NCBI GenBank assembly: GCA_902793325.1
Contig: CADBCY010000005.1
Coordinates: forward strand, 1-64,000
From: an uncultured Eubacteriales bacterium
Lineage (GTDB): Bacteria > Bacillota > Clostridia > Christensenellales > Aristaeellaceae
Length of the DNA stretch: 64,000 nt
Direction: 5' to 3'
Part shown: positions 17,701 through 25,376 of the stretch, one piece after another
Layout of the letters: every line of letters starts with the position of its first letter
Numbering within the stretch: position 1 is the stretch's first letter
Made by a program: the position numbers and the translations under genes
The notes under the pieces: model-generated
Told to the model about the DNA's origin: nothing
The model's input: the letters and a program-made list of their open reading frames with translations, nothing else
The model's database searches: none

Positions 17701-18654
17701 TCAGTCGCCCCGGACGTTGTCAAACACCAGGTCGGCGTAACTGCCCGGGTCCGCCTCGATGAAGGCGTTCTCGTACATGAACCGCGCCATGGCCTCCACG
17801 CCGCCGGTGGCGGTGTCGTAGTTGCCCAGCCGCAGCCAGGCGGCCTCGTCCTCCACGCTGTTGCCGTCGTACTGGCTGGTCAGCGCCGCGGTGGCCTCCA
17901 CGTGCCCGTTCACGTAGTCGATGGCGTCGGCGATGCCCGCGCACAGGGCGTCGTACAGCGGGCGGTTCTCGTCGTACAGCGCGATCGCGGCCACGCCCAC
18001 GATGAAGGAGTTCTCCTTCGGCCAGGCTTCCCGCAGCGCCTCGATCTCATGCAGGCCCTCGGTCTCCCGCTCGCGGTAGATGTAGGGGCTGGTGGTCAGG
18101 TGCAGCGGCACGCTGCCGGCCAGCAGGGCGCTCATGCCGTCGGGATGCTTCATGGCGACCAGGCTGGCGTCCAGCGCGTGGGGGTCGAAGCCGTTGTCCG
18201 CGAGGCTCTTGGCCAGTATGATGTGCTGGATGGAGCCGATGTTCACCAGCGCGATCTGGCTGTAGCTGTCGATGATGTCGTCGTAGGTCCGGAGGGACTC
18301 GTCGTTGGTCATCAGGCCGTGCTCCTGGCCGGAGAGGTTGGTGAAGATCTTGTAGCTGACGTTCTTGGAGATGCCGGTGATGGCGGGCCCGACGCCCATG
18401 AAGCCCACGTCCACGGAGCCGGACATGACGCCGGTGTTGATGTCAGCGCCGGAGCTCATCTGCACCCATTCGATCTCCAGCGCGCCGTCGTAGGCCTGTT
18501 CGATGAACTTCTCGGTCTGGGCCACCACCAGCGGCGCGTAGGCCAGGCCGTACTGGTAGGCGATGGTCAGGCGGGCGGCGTCCTCCGCGGACGCGGCGGA
18601 CGCGCAGGCGAGCAGCAGCAGCGCCGCCAGCAGCATGGCGAGCATCTTCTTCAT
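17701..18654 (-). CDS. ABC substrate-binding protein, NMT1/THI5 (SsuA/TauA-like)
   Basis: This 317-residue exported protein begins MKKMLAMLLAALLLLACASAASAED. The leader could be cut at ASA or, less canonically, lipidated at the Cys in LLAC. The mature part follows the nitrate/sulfonate/thiamine-precursor binding fold: LTIAYQYGLAYAPLVVAQ, then SSGADINTGVMSGSVDVGFMGVGPAI, the loop that closes over the ligand. Ligands of this family include sulfonates, nitrate and pyrimidines, so the substrate is open; operon context suggests a small molecule used for surface acylation. ATG 18654 follows GGAGG. It lies 46 bases after the carrier protein gene. Confidence 0.88.
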   Translation of the reverse strand: MKKMLAMLLAALLLLACASAASAEDAARLTIAYQYGLAYAPLVVAQTEKFIEQAYDGALEIEWVQMSSGADINTGVMSGSVDVGFMGVGPAITGISKNVSYKIFTNLSGQEHGLMTNDESLRTYDDIIDSYSQIALVNIGSIQHIILAKSLADNGFDPHALDASLVAMKHPDGMSALLAGSVPLHLTTSPYIYRERETEGLHEIEALREAWPKENSFIVGVAAIALYDENRPLYDALCAGIADAIDYVNGHVEATAALTSQYDGNSVEDEAAWLRLGNYDTATGGVEAMARFMYENAFIEADPGSYADLVFDNVRGD

Positions 18655-18700
18655 GGCGTATACCTCCTCGGGGTCGCTCAAAGGTCGGGGGGAAAACGGG

Positions 18701-18922
18701 TTACTGCAGCTCCTCCACCATGGCCCACATGGCCTCGACGGATTCGAAGTTCTCCGGCTGGATGTACTCCATGGTGACGGAGATGTCAAACATGTCCTCC
18801 AGGTTGGCGATGATGCTCACCACGGCCAGGGAATCCAGCAGGCCGCGGGTCATGAGCTGCTTTTCGCGTTCGAAGTCGATCATGGGGAAGTTCTGCTTCA
18901 GCATTTCGAGGATCTGTTCCAT
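18701..18922 (-). CDS. Acyl carrier protein (DltC-like)
   Basis: This 73-residue acidic helical protein carries the phosphopantetheine attachment motif GLLDSLAVVSI with Ser31, and the DltC-like pattern of helix 2 and 3 (LEDMFDISVTMEYIQPENFESVEAM). It would carry the acyl group activated by the ligase at 14596 and present it to the MBOAT protein encoded 18 bases upstream. It is too specialised in context to be the fatty acid synthase ACP. The strong ribosome site GGAGCG lies before ATG 18922. Confidence 0.9.
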   Translation of the reverse strand: MEQILEMLKQNFPMIDFEREKQLMTRGLLDSLAVVSIIANLEDMFDISVTMEYIQPENFESVEAMWAMVEELQ

Positions 18923-18940
18923 GGTTGTTCGCTCCTTTGT

Positions 18941-20524
18941 TTAAAACTGTTCGTAAATGAAGCCGCCTTTGCCGTACCACGGGCCGTAGACGCCGAAGTA
19001 CAATACGAAGAACAGGCAGGCGTAGATCAGCGCCCACCGGAGCGCGATGTTGCGGCGCGAGAGGGCCTCGCGCACCCGCGTGCGTTCCTGGGCGATGTCC
19101 ACGATGAGCAGGATCAGCATGGACACCGCGGCGATGATGGCGTTCGGGGTGTTCATGCCGATGTCAAACCCGGGGCGCAGCAGTTGCGCCAGCGAGATGC
19201 GGGGGGTCCGCACGGCGGCGAAGATCCCGAAGGCGGCGCGCAGGTCGTCGGCGCGGAAGAACACCCGGCCCACGCAGCACAGTACGAAGGTGCGCAGCAT
19301 CTGCCACAGCCGCCAGGGAAGGCGGTCGGGATCGATCCGCAGCCGGCGGTTCGCGGCGGCGAAGGCGGGCTCCAGCAGGCGGCTGCCGATCAGCAGCATG
19401 GCGTGAAAGACGCCCCAGGCCACGAACTTCCAGGCCGCGCCGTGCCAGATGCCGGTGATCATCCACACCACGAAGATGGGAAAGCACGCCGCGAACAGCT
19501 CCGCCGACTGCGGTTTGCCCTTCGCCTTGCAGGCCTTCTTGACCTTCCGCACGAGGTTCGAGGCGGACACGGGGAAGTACACGTAGTCCTTGAACCACTC
19601 CTGCAGCGAGATGTGCCAGCGCCGCCAGAACTCGCCCATGGTGCGGGAAAAGTAGGGGTGGTTGAAGTTCTTGCGCAGCCGGATGCCCAGCATCTCCGAA
19701 ACGCCGGTCACGATGTCGATGCAGCCGGAGAAGTCCGCGTAGATCTGGATGGAGTACGCCGCCACGGCGATCGCCAGCAGCGCGCCGCCGCTGGCGCTCC
19801 AGTGCCCGAACACGGCGTCCACGAACATCCCCAGCCGGTCGGCGATCACCAGCTTCTTGAAAAAGCCCCACAGCGCGAGCTGCGCGCCGAAGGTGAAGGT
19901 CTGGTAGTCGAACGACACGCCCGCCCGGAGCTGGTCGCGGAATTCGTTGAAGCGGTCGATGGGGCCCTGCACCACGTGCGGGAAGTAGGAGAGGTATACG
20001 GCGTAGAGCAGGAAGCTCTCCTCCGCCCGGTAGCGCTTCCAGTACACGTCCAGCACGTAGCTGAGCGCCATGAAGGTATAGAACGATATGCCCACGGGCA
20101 GGATCATGGCGAACATCGGCGTTTCGGGCAGCCCGAAGCAGCGCAGCAGCGCGTTCAGGTTCTCCAGCAGGAAGCCCGTGTACTTGCACGCGACCAGCAG
20201 CGCGATGGGCACGGCCATGCCGACGCCGAGCGCCCGCTTCGCCCGCGCCTTGGCCGCGGCGCGCAGCCGCTTCTTTTCGGCGGCGTCCGAGCAGGCGGCG
20301 ACGGCCTCTTCCGAGGCCCGGTACACGCGGTCGATCCAACGCGCGGCGAAGAACGTGGCGACCATCGTCGCCAGCAGGAAGGGCAGGTAGCGCAGCCCCG
20401 CCACGGCGTAGAACGCCAGGTTCGCCAGCGCCAGCACCGCCAGCTGCCGCTTGCGCCCCGCCAGGTAGTACACGGCCGTCACGACGCCCGCGAAGGCCAG
20501 GAATTGTAACGATTGGTAACTCAT
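18941..20524 (-). CDS. MBOAT-family O-acyltransferase (DltB/AlgI-like)
   Basis: This 527-residue protein has about 11 membrane segments. The MBOAT signature is intact: LPVGISFYTFMALSYVLDVYW, YADFSGCIDI, FWRRWHISLQEWFKDYVYFP with H304, and the catalytic H361 in TGIWHGAAWKF. Family members move acyl groups across the membrane onto extracellular polymers: D-alanyl from carrier protein (DltB) or acetyl (AlgI, PatA). The adjacent ACP and ligase match the DltB logic. It starts 15 bases after the SGNH gene and is followed 18 bases later by the ACP. Confidence 0.93.
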   Translation of the reverse strand: MSYQSLQFLAFAGVVTAVYYLAGRKRQLAVLALANLAFYAVAGLRYLPFLLATMVATFFAARWIDRVYRASEEAVAACSDAAEKKRLRAAAKARAKRALGVGMAVPIALLVACKYTGFLLENLNALLRCFGLPETPMFAMILPVGISFYTFMALSYVLDVYWKRYRAEESFLLYAVYLSYFPHVVQGPIDRFNEFRDQLRAGVSFDYQTFTFGAQLALWGFFKKLVIADRLGMFVDAVFGHWSASGGALLAIAVAAYSIQIYADFSGCIDIVTGVSEMLGIRLRKNFNHPYFSRTMGEFWRRWHISLQEWFKDYVYFPVSASNLVRKVKKACKAKGKPQSAELFAACFPIFVVWMITGIWHGAAWKFVAWGVFHAMLLIGSRLLEPAFAAANRRLRIDPDRLPWRLWQMLRTFVLCCVGRVFFRADDLRAAFGIFAAVRTPRISLAQLLRPGFDIGMNTPNAIIAAVSMLILLIVDIAQERTRVREALSRRNIALRWALIYACLFFVLYFGVYGPWYGKGGFIYEQF

Positions 20525-20539
20525 GCCCCGCTCCTCGTG

Positions 20540-21889
20540 CTATGTGCGAACGCCGACGCCCCTGTAATCGAAGTTCCCGTACCGCGCGCCGCCCCCGGCA
20601 ATGCGCATCGGCACCACGGTGTAGGCGTAGCGGCGCCCCGGCTCGCCGGTTTCGTCCGTCCAGGACGTCCCTTCGGTCTCCGCGATCCGCCGCCAGGCGC
20701 CCTTGCTCCCGTCCCTGCGGTAGACGGCGTAGCGCTCCGCGCCTTCGGACGCCTCCCAGCAGACCGTCACGGCCGCCCCTTCCGCGGCCTTCTCCGCCGA
20801 CAGCCCCGCGGGCACGGGCAGAGAAGCGTCCCGCCCGGCGGCGTCCAGCTCGATGTCCAGGATGCAGGGTGCGAGCTTCTTCGCGTACTTTTCCCAGCCC
20901 CTGTCCCAACTGGCGTAGGCCGCGTCGCCGCGCCGGTCCCGCAGGCCGAAGCGCTCGATGAGGTGCTCGGTGATGAAGTTGGTGACCTTGATCGAGCCGT
21001 GGATGTTGGTGTGCTTCTTGTTGTAGAAGTCCTGCGTCAGGTCCAGGCCGACCTCGCCCGTGCGGTCCGTGAGGTACAGCACCTCGTAGCCGCGCCCGCG
21101 GATCAGGTCGCACACGGTGTTGATCCTGCCCAGCGCGTGTTCGTTGCGCTCGGCGCGCGGCACCGACACGAACAGCACGCGGATGCCCTCCGCGTCGCAG
21201 TAGTCCAGCAGCTTCCGCGTGGACTCCGCCAGCGCGTCGGGCACGCCCGAGCGCTGCTCCGTCAGGATGTACTTGGCGGAGATGTCGCTGATCTTGTTCA
21301 GGTAGCGGTCGTACTTGCTCGTGGCCTTCAGGCCGTCCAGCTTCAGCGGCCCGCTGCGCAGCAGGCTGAACCAGTACTCGCGCGTCCGCACCCACGGAAA
21401 CCGGAATTCCAGCCGCCTTATCCTGCTGTACCCCTTCAGGTCGGAGAGGTAGTTGATGAGCGCTTCCTTGTTGGCCGAGTCCGGCATGTAGTTGACGGTC
21501 CGGTGGATCGCGGCGCCGCTGAGGTCGTCCGCCTCCACGGAGTTGACGTTCACCACGAACACCGCGTCGGGCTGCGTCTTGCGCACGTCTCTCATGATGT
21601 ACTCCGTGGCGCAGAACGGCAACGAGCCGCACGAGAAGGGGTAGATCGCCAGGCCGTAATTGTGCCAGGCCACCAGGGGGTTCCAGAAGGCGTAGCAGTT
21701 GCTCGAGCCGATGTACACGCCGTGCAGCGTGTTCTCCGGCTCCCGGTAGAACCCGCCGATGGACTGGTAGACCCTGTTTTCCGGGTGATGGGAGCCGAAC
21801 CTCGCCATCGCGTAGAACAGCACCAGGAAGATGCAGAGGAAGACCGCCGCCCGGATGAGGTGTTTCTTTCTTGCTTCCATAACAGACAT
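20540..21889 (-). CDS. Membrane-anchored SGNH/DltD-like protein with C-terminal fibronectin-III-like domain
   Basis: This 449-residue protein has one N-terminal membrane anchor (about 11-30) and an extracellular SGNH-hydrolase-like domain: block I GVYIGSSNCYAFWNP with the Ser at 62-63, and the late block QDFYNKKHTNIHGS with D287 and H293. This is the topology of DltD, AlgJ/AlgX and PatB, which complete polymer acylation beside an MBOAT protein. Residues about 365-445 form an added Fn3-like beta-sandwich (GAERYAVYRRDGSKGAW), unusual for DltD. It is the first gene of the operon. No strong ribosome site precedes ATG 21889; ATG 21880 is an alternative start. Confidence 0.78.
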   Translation of the reverse strand: MSVMEARKKHLIRAAVFLCIFLVLFYAMARFGSHHPENRVYQSIGGFYREPENTLHGVYIGSSNCYAFWNPLVAWHNYGLAIYPFSCGSLPFCATEYIMRDVRKTQPDAVFVVNVNSVEADDLSGAAIHRTVNYMPDSANKEALINYLSDLKGYSRIRRLEFRFPWVRTREYWFSLLRSGPLKLDGLKATSKYDRYLNKISDISAKYILTEQRSGVPDALAESTRKLLDYCDAEGIRVLFVSVPRAERNEHALGRINTVCDLIRGRGYEVLYLTDRTGEVGLDLTQDFYNKKHTNIHGSIKVTNFITEHLIERFGLRDRRGDAAYASWDRGWEKYAKKLAPCILDIELDAAGRDASLPVPAGLSAEKAAEGAAVTVCWEASEGAERYAVYRRDGSKGAWRRIAETEGTSWTDETGEPGRRYAYTVVPMRIAGGGARYGNFDYRGVGVRT

Positions 21890-22152
21890 TCAAACGCCGT
21901 CGGCCCGCGCCCATGGGCGCTGCCCGTCCTTTACCGCCAACATACTTTTTTCATATTAGCATCATATTCTTAAGCGAATCTGAAACAGCGCTGTCCGAGT
22001 GTTAATCCTGTTTGTGCTTTGGCGCTTTTTTGTGTCGAAAGCGAAGCAATTCATTCAGATTTCTTTAAGCAAACGCCGATATAATGTATAATCAGAGGTC
22101 GTGTGGGGCGCGGGCATCTCCCCCGCCCCGCGCGAATACACCGAGGTGGACT
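21890..22152. other. Divergent control region between the acylation operon and its two-component system
   Basis: This 263-base gap is clearly AT-richer than its surroundings and contains no ORF I trust. It must hold the promoter of the minus-strand operon (no clear -35/-10 pair found; CTTAAGAATATGAT-like sequence near 21970 is the best candidate) and the plus-strand -10 boxes at 22080-22092. Confidence 0.55.
22080..22092 (+). promoter_or_regulatory. Tandem -10 boxes of the response-regulator gene
   Basis: TATAAT occurs twice seven bases apart (22080-22085 and 22087-22092), but only poor -35 matches lie upstream (TTTAAG at 22064-22069). This suggests activator-dependent or weak constitutive transcription. 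Confidence 0.5.
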
Positions 22153-22821
22153 ATGCGCGTATTGATCGTGGAAGACGACCGGGACATGAACAGCGTCGTA
22201 TCCCGGCATCTCATGGCCAGCGGCTTCGCCGTGGACGCCTGCTTTGACGCGGACGCGGCGCGGGCCATGATCCAGAACAACTGCTACGACGTGATCGTCA
22301 TGGACATCATGCTGCCCGGCGGCGACGGCCTGGAGATCGTGCGCTGGATGCGGCAGTCCGGCATCAACGCCGCGACGCTGATCCTGACGGCGAAGGACGC
22401 CATCACCGACCGCATCACCGGCCTGGACGCCGGGGCGGACGACTACATGACCAAGCCCTTCTCGCTGGACGAGCTGTCCGCCCGCATCCGGGCGCTCTCC
22501 CGCCGGCTGACGGACAACCGGGACAACGTCTACCAGATCGCGGACCTGACGCTGGACATCCAGCGCCGGATCGCCCGGCGCGCCGGGAAGGAGATCGAGC
22601 TGAGCATGCGCGAGTTCGCCATACTCGAATACCTCGTGCGCAACGCCGGCATCGCGCTCTCCCGCGAGCAGATCGAGCACTACATCTGGAATTACGACTA
22701 CATCGGCAATTCCAACATCGTCGAGGTCTACATCAGCGCGCTGCGCAAGAAGATCGACGCCGGGCACGACCACAAGCTGATCCGCACGATACGTTCCGTC
22801 GGCTACACCATCAAGGAGTGA
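22153..22821 (+). CDS. OmpR/PhoB-family response regulator
   Basis: This 222-residue regulator has a receiver domain (1-120) with acidic pocket EDD (7-9), phospho-acceptor D51 in VIVMDIMLPGG and the switch lysine in DDYMTKPFSLDEL, then a winged helix DNA-binding domain (about 128-222; VEVYISALRKKID is the recognition region). Start 22153 is preceded by GAGGTGG; an ATG at 22084 would fall on the promoter. It is followed directly by the sensor kinase. The pair is divergent from the surface acylation operon, which I infer is a target. Confidence 0.94.
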   Translation: MRVLIVEDDRDMNSVVSRHLMASGFAVDACFDADAARAMIQNNCYDVIVMDIMLPGGDGLEIVRWMRQSGINAATLILTAKDAITDRITGLDAGADDYMTKPFSLDELSARIRALSRRLTDNRDNVYQIADLTLDIQRRIARRAGKEIELSMREFAILEYLVRNAGIALSREQIEHYIWNYDYIGNSNIVEVYISALRKKIDAGHDHKLIRTIRSVGYTIKE

Positions 22822-22826
22822 TCCGC

Positions 22827-24182
22827 ATGAAGGGAATCCGCCGGCGCTCCATCAAGTTCCGCATCATGGTGTGGTACGCCGTGTTCGTGGTGCTGATCGT
22901 GGCGCTGTTCCTGGGCATGCTGCTCGCGGCGCAGGACATCTCCTCCGAGGACTTCTACTCCGACAAACTCCGGGAGGCGCTGCAGGAATCGGACGAGGAC
23001 ATCGAGATCCTGCAGGACGCGCTGGAGGCCGCGCAGGCCCGGGATTCCGGCGTCCGGCTGACGGTCGTGGCGCAGGACGGAACGCTGCTGGCCGGCGACC
23101 GAACCTTCCACTGCAAGCTGAAGGAGGACTCCATGCGCATCCGCGCCGGCCGCGAGGACAACTTCTGGTTCGTCATGGACCGGCGCATCGAGCTGCGCGA
23201 CGGCGGAGCCGTCTGGCTGCGGGGCTACATCTCCTCGGAGGTCTCCGAGCGCTACTACGAAACCGTGCTGCACATCCTGCTGTACGCCGTCCCCGTGCTG
23301 CTGCTGGTGGTCCTCGGCGGGGGCTACCTGCTGACGAAGCGCGCCTTCCGCCCGCTGGACGACATCATCAACGCCGCGCGGGACATCTCCGCCCGCACGG
23401 ACCTGCGGCAGCGCTTTCGCACCGGCGCGCAGCAGGACGAGGTCGGCCGCCTGGCCGACGCGCTGGACGGCATGCTCGACCGGCTGGAGCGCTCCATGGA
23501 GGACGAGCGCACCTTCATCTCCGACGCCTCGCACGAGCTGCGCACGCCCATCAGCGTCATCCGCGCCCAGAGCGAGTTCGCGCTGAAGCCCGGCCGCACG
23601 CCCGCGGAGAAGGACGCGGCGCTGGAGATCATCCAGGCCCGCAGCATCCGGGCGGGCCAGATGCTCTCGCAGATGCTGCTGCTCTCCCGGATGGACTACG
23701 AGCGCCTGCCGCTGAACCCGGAGCGCGTCAACCTGTCGGAGCTGCTGAGGCAGGTCGCCCAGGAGATGGAGCTGCGCGCCGGCGAGCGGGACATCGCGCT
23801 GCTGTGCGACGTGGAGGAGGGCGTCTGCTGCCGCTGCGACGAGCTGCTGATGATGCGCGCGGTTTCGAACCTGCTGGAGAACGCCATACAGTACGGCAGG
23901 CCGGGCGGGCACATCTGGCTCGCGCTGCGCGGGGGCGAGGAGCGCCTGACGCTGACCGTCCGCGACAACGGCATCGGCATCGCCGAGGCGGACCAGCCCA
24001 AGATCTGGCAGCGCTTCTATCGCGTCAACAAATCGGGCGGCTCGGGCTACGGCCTGGGGCTGTCCATCGTGCAATGGATCGTCCGCGCCCACGGCGGCGA
24101 CATCTCCGTGACCAGCGCCCCCGGGGTGGGGAGCACCTTCGCGCTCGAGCTCCCCGTCGACCCCGGCAGCGCGCGGCAATAA
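22827..24182 (+). CDS. Two-component sensor histidine kinase
   Basis: This 451-residue kinase has membrane helix 1 (about 14-36), an extracytoplasmic sensor of about 110 residues without a recognised fold, helix 2 (about 150-172), a HAMP linker, the dimerisation box SDASHELRTPISVI with phospho-acceptor H236, N box LLENAIQYG, G1 DNGIGIAE, F box WQRFYRV and G2 GYGLGLSIVQW. It starts at 22827, where AAGGAG (overlapping the regulator's end) sits eight bases upstream. It should phosphorylate the regulator just upstream; the mid-sized sensor domain suggests an envelope signal. Confidence 0.93.
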   Translation: MKGIRRRSIKFRIMVWYAVFVVLIVALFLGMLLAAQDISSEDFYSDKLREALQESDEDIEILQDALEAAQARDSGVRLTVVAQDGTLLAGDRTFHCKLKEDSMRIRAGREDNFWFVMDRRIELRDGGAVWLRGYISSEVSERYYETVLHILLYAVPVLLLVVLGGGYLLTKRAFRPLDDIINAARDISARTDLRQRFRTGAQQDEVGRLADALDGMLDRLERSMEDERTFISDASHELRTPISVIRAQSEFALKPGRTPAEKDAALEIIQARSIRAGQMLSQMLLLSRMDYERLPLNPERVNLSELLRQVAQEMELRAGERDIALLCDVEEGVCCRCDELLMMRAVSNLLENAIQYGRPGGHIWLALRGGEERLTLTVRDNGIGIAEADQPKIWQRFYRVNKSGGSGYGLGLSIVQWIVRAHGGDISVTSAPGVGSTFALELPVDPGSARQ

Positions 24183-24257
24183 TCCCCTTCCGAAAATTTG
24201 CGAAAGTCTTTCCTTCCGCCCGCGGATGTGTTATCATGGAATCGGCTTGAATTGAAC

Positions 24258-24265
24258 AAACGTTT
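24258..24265. promoter_or_regulatory. Possible LacI-type operator core before the GH5 gene
   Basis: AAACGTTT, a perfect palindrome with the central CG of LacI-family sites, sits 30 bases before the GH5 start, downstream of a weak -10-like TATCAT (24232-24237). No LacI regulator is in the window, so this is tentative. Confidence 0.3.
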
Positions 24266-24295
24266 CCACGACACCCAAGCGGAAGGAGCATTGTC

Positions 24296-25330
24296 ATGCG
24301 CAGATTTACCGGCTTTCAGCACGGGGTGAACCTGGGCGGGTGGCTGTCCCAGTGCGTCGCCACCACCGAGGAGCACTTCAACACCTTCATCACCGCGGAC
24401 GATTTGCTGCGCATCGCGGGCATGGGGCTGGACCACGTCCGCCTGCCCGTGGACTACAACTGGATCGAGGACGAAGAGGGCAACCCCGTCGAGGCGGGCC
24501 TCGCGCACATCGACGACTGCCTGCGCTGGTGCGAGGAGACAGGGCTGAACCTGCTGCTGGATCTGCACAAGGCCTTCGGCTACACCTTCGACCCGCTGGA
24601 CACCGGCGCCGACCGGGAAATCTTCTTCCACGACGCGGCGCTGCAGGCGCGCTTCATCGCGCTGTGGCGGCGGCTGGCCCTGCGCTACGGGAAGAACCCC
24701 CGCGTCGCCTTCGACCTTCTGAACGAGGTCGTCTCGCCCAACGTGGCGGAGGCCTGGAACGGCATCGCGGACCGCACCATCGACGCCATCCGCGAGATCG
24801 CCCCGGACACCTGGATCGTCGTGGGCGGGGTGTGCTACAACAACGTCAAGAGCGTGCCGCTGCTGGCCGCGCCGCACGACGCCCGCGTGGTGTACAACTT
24901 CCACTGCTACGAGCCCATGGTCTTTACCCACCAGAAGGCATACTGGGTGGAGGGCATGCCGGACGACCTGGACGTGGCCTATCCCGACGACCTGGAGCAC
25001 TACAAGGCGCTGTCCGTGCAACTGTCCTTCGACCTCGCCGGGGCCATCGCCGGGGAGCGCGTGGACGCCCTCGGCCCCGGCTTCTTCGAGGCCCTGTTCG
25101 CCCCGGCCGTCGCCGCGGCGGAGGCGCACGACGCGCCGCTCTACTGCGGGGAATACGGCGTCATCGACCGCGCGCCCGCGGCGGACGCCGTGCGCTGGCA
25201 CCGGGACATCGGCGCGGTGTTCGACCGCCACGGCATCGGCCGCGCGCTGTGGAACTACAAGAACAAGGATTTCGGCCTCGTCGATTCCCATTACGACGGC
25301 GTGCGCGACGAACTGGTCAGGCTCCTGTAG
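24296..25330 (+). CDS. Glycoside hydrolase family 5 (cellulase-like), intracellular
   Basis: This 344-residue TIM-barrel enzyme has GH5 features: GVNLGGWLSQ at the N terminus, HVRLPVDYNW, the acid/base Glu144 in FDLLNEVV and the nucleophile Glu286 in LYCGEYGV, plus HCYEPMVFTHQ. There is no signal peptide, so it acts on imported oligosaccharides in the cytoplasm; glucan, mannan or steryl-glucoside-type substrates are possible within GH5. ATG 24296 follows GGAAGGAGC. It stands alone between the sensor kinase and the enoate reductase, though the latter is only 46 bases downstream and may be co-transcribed. Confidence 0.88.
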   Translation: MRRFTGFQHGVNLGGWLSQCVATTEEHFNTFITADDLLRIAGMGLDHVRLPVDYNWIEDEEGNPVEAGLAHIDDCLRWCEETGLNLLLDLHKAFGYTFDPLDTGADREIFFHDAALQARFIALWRRLALRYGKNPRVAFDLLNEVVSPNVAEAWNGIADRTIDAIREIAPDTWIVVGGVCYNNVKSVPLLAAPHDARVVYNFHCYEPMVFTHQKAYWVEGMPDDLDVAYPDDLEHYKALSVQLSFDLAGAIAGERVDALGPGFFEALFAPAVAAAEAHDAPLYCGEYGVIDRAPAADAVRWHRDIGAVFDRHGIGRALWNYKNKDFGLVDSHYDGVRDELVRLL

Positions 25331-25376
25331 CGCCGGAACGACCGCGGACACCGAACCACACGAGAGGGGAATGAAT

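Noticed and set aside
19164-21914. 916-codon minus-strand ORF spanning MBOAT and SGNH genes
   Set aside because: Frame-shifted shadow of two genes with clear motifs; composition is Gly/Arg/Pro-rich.
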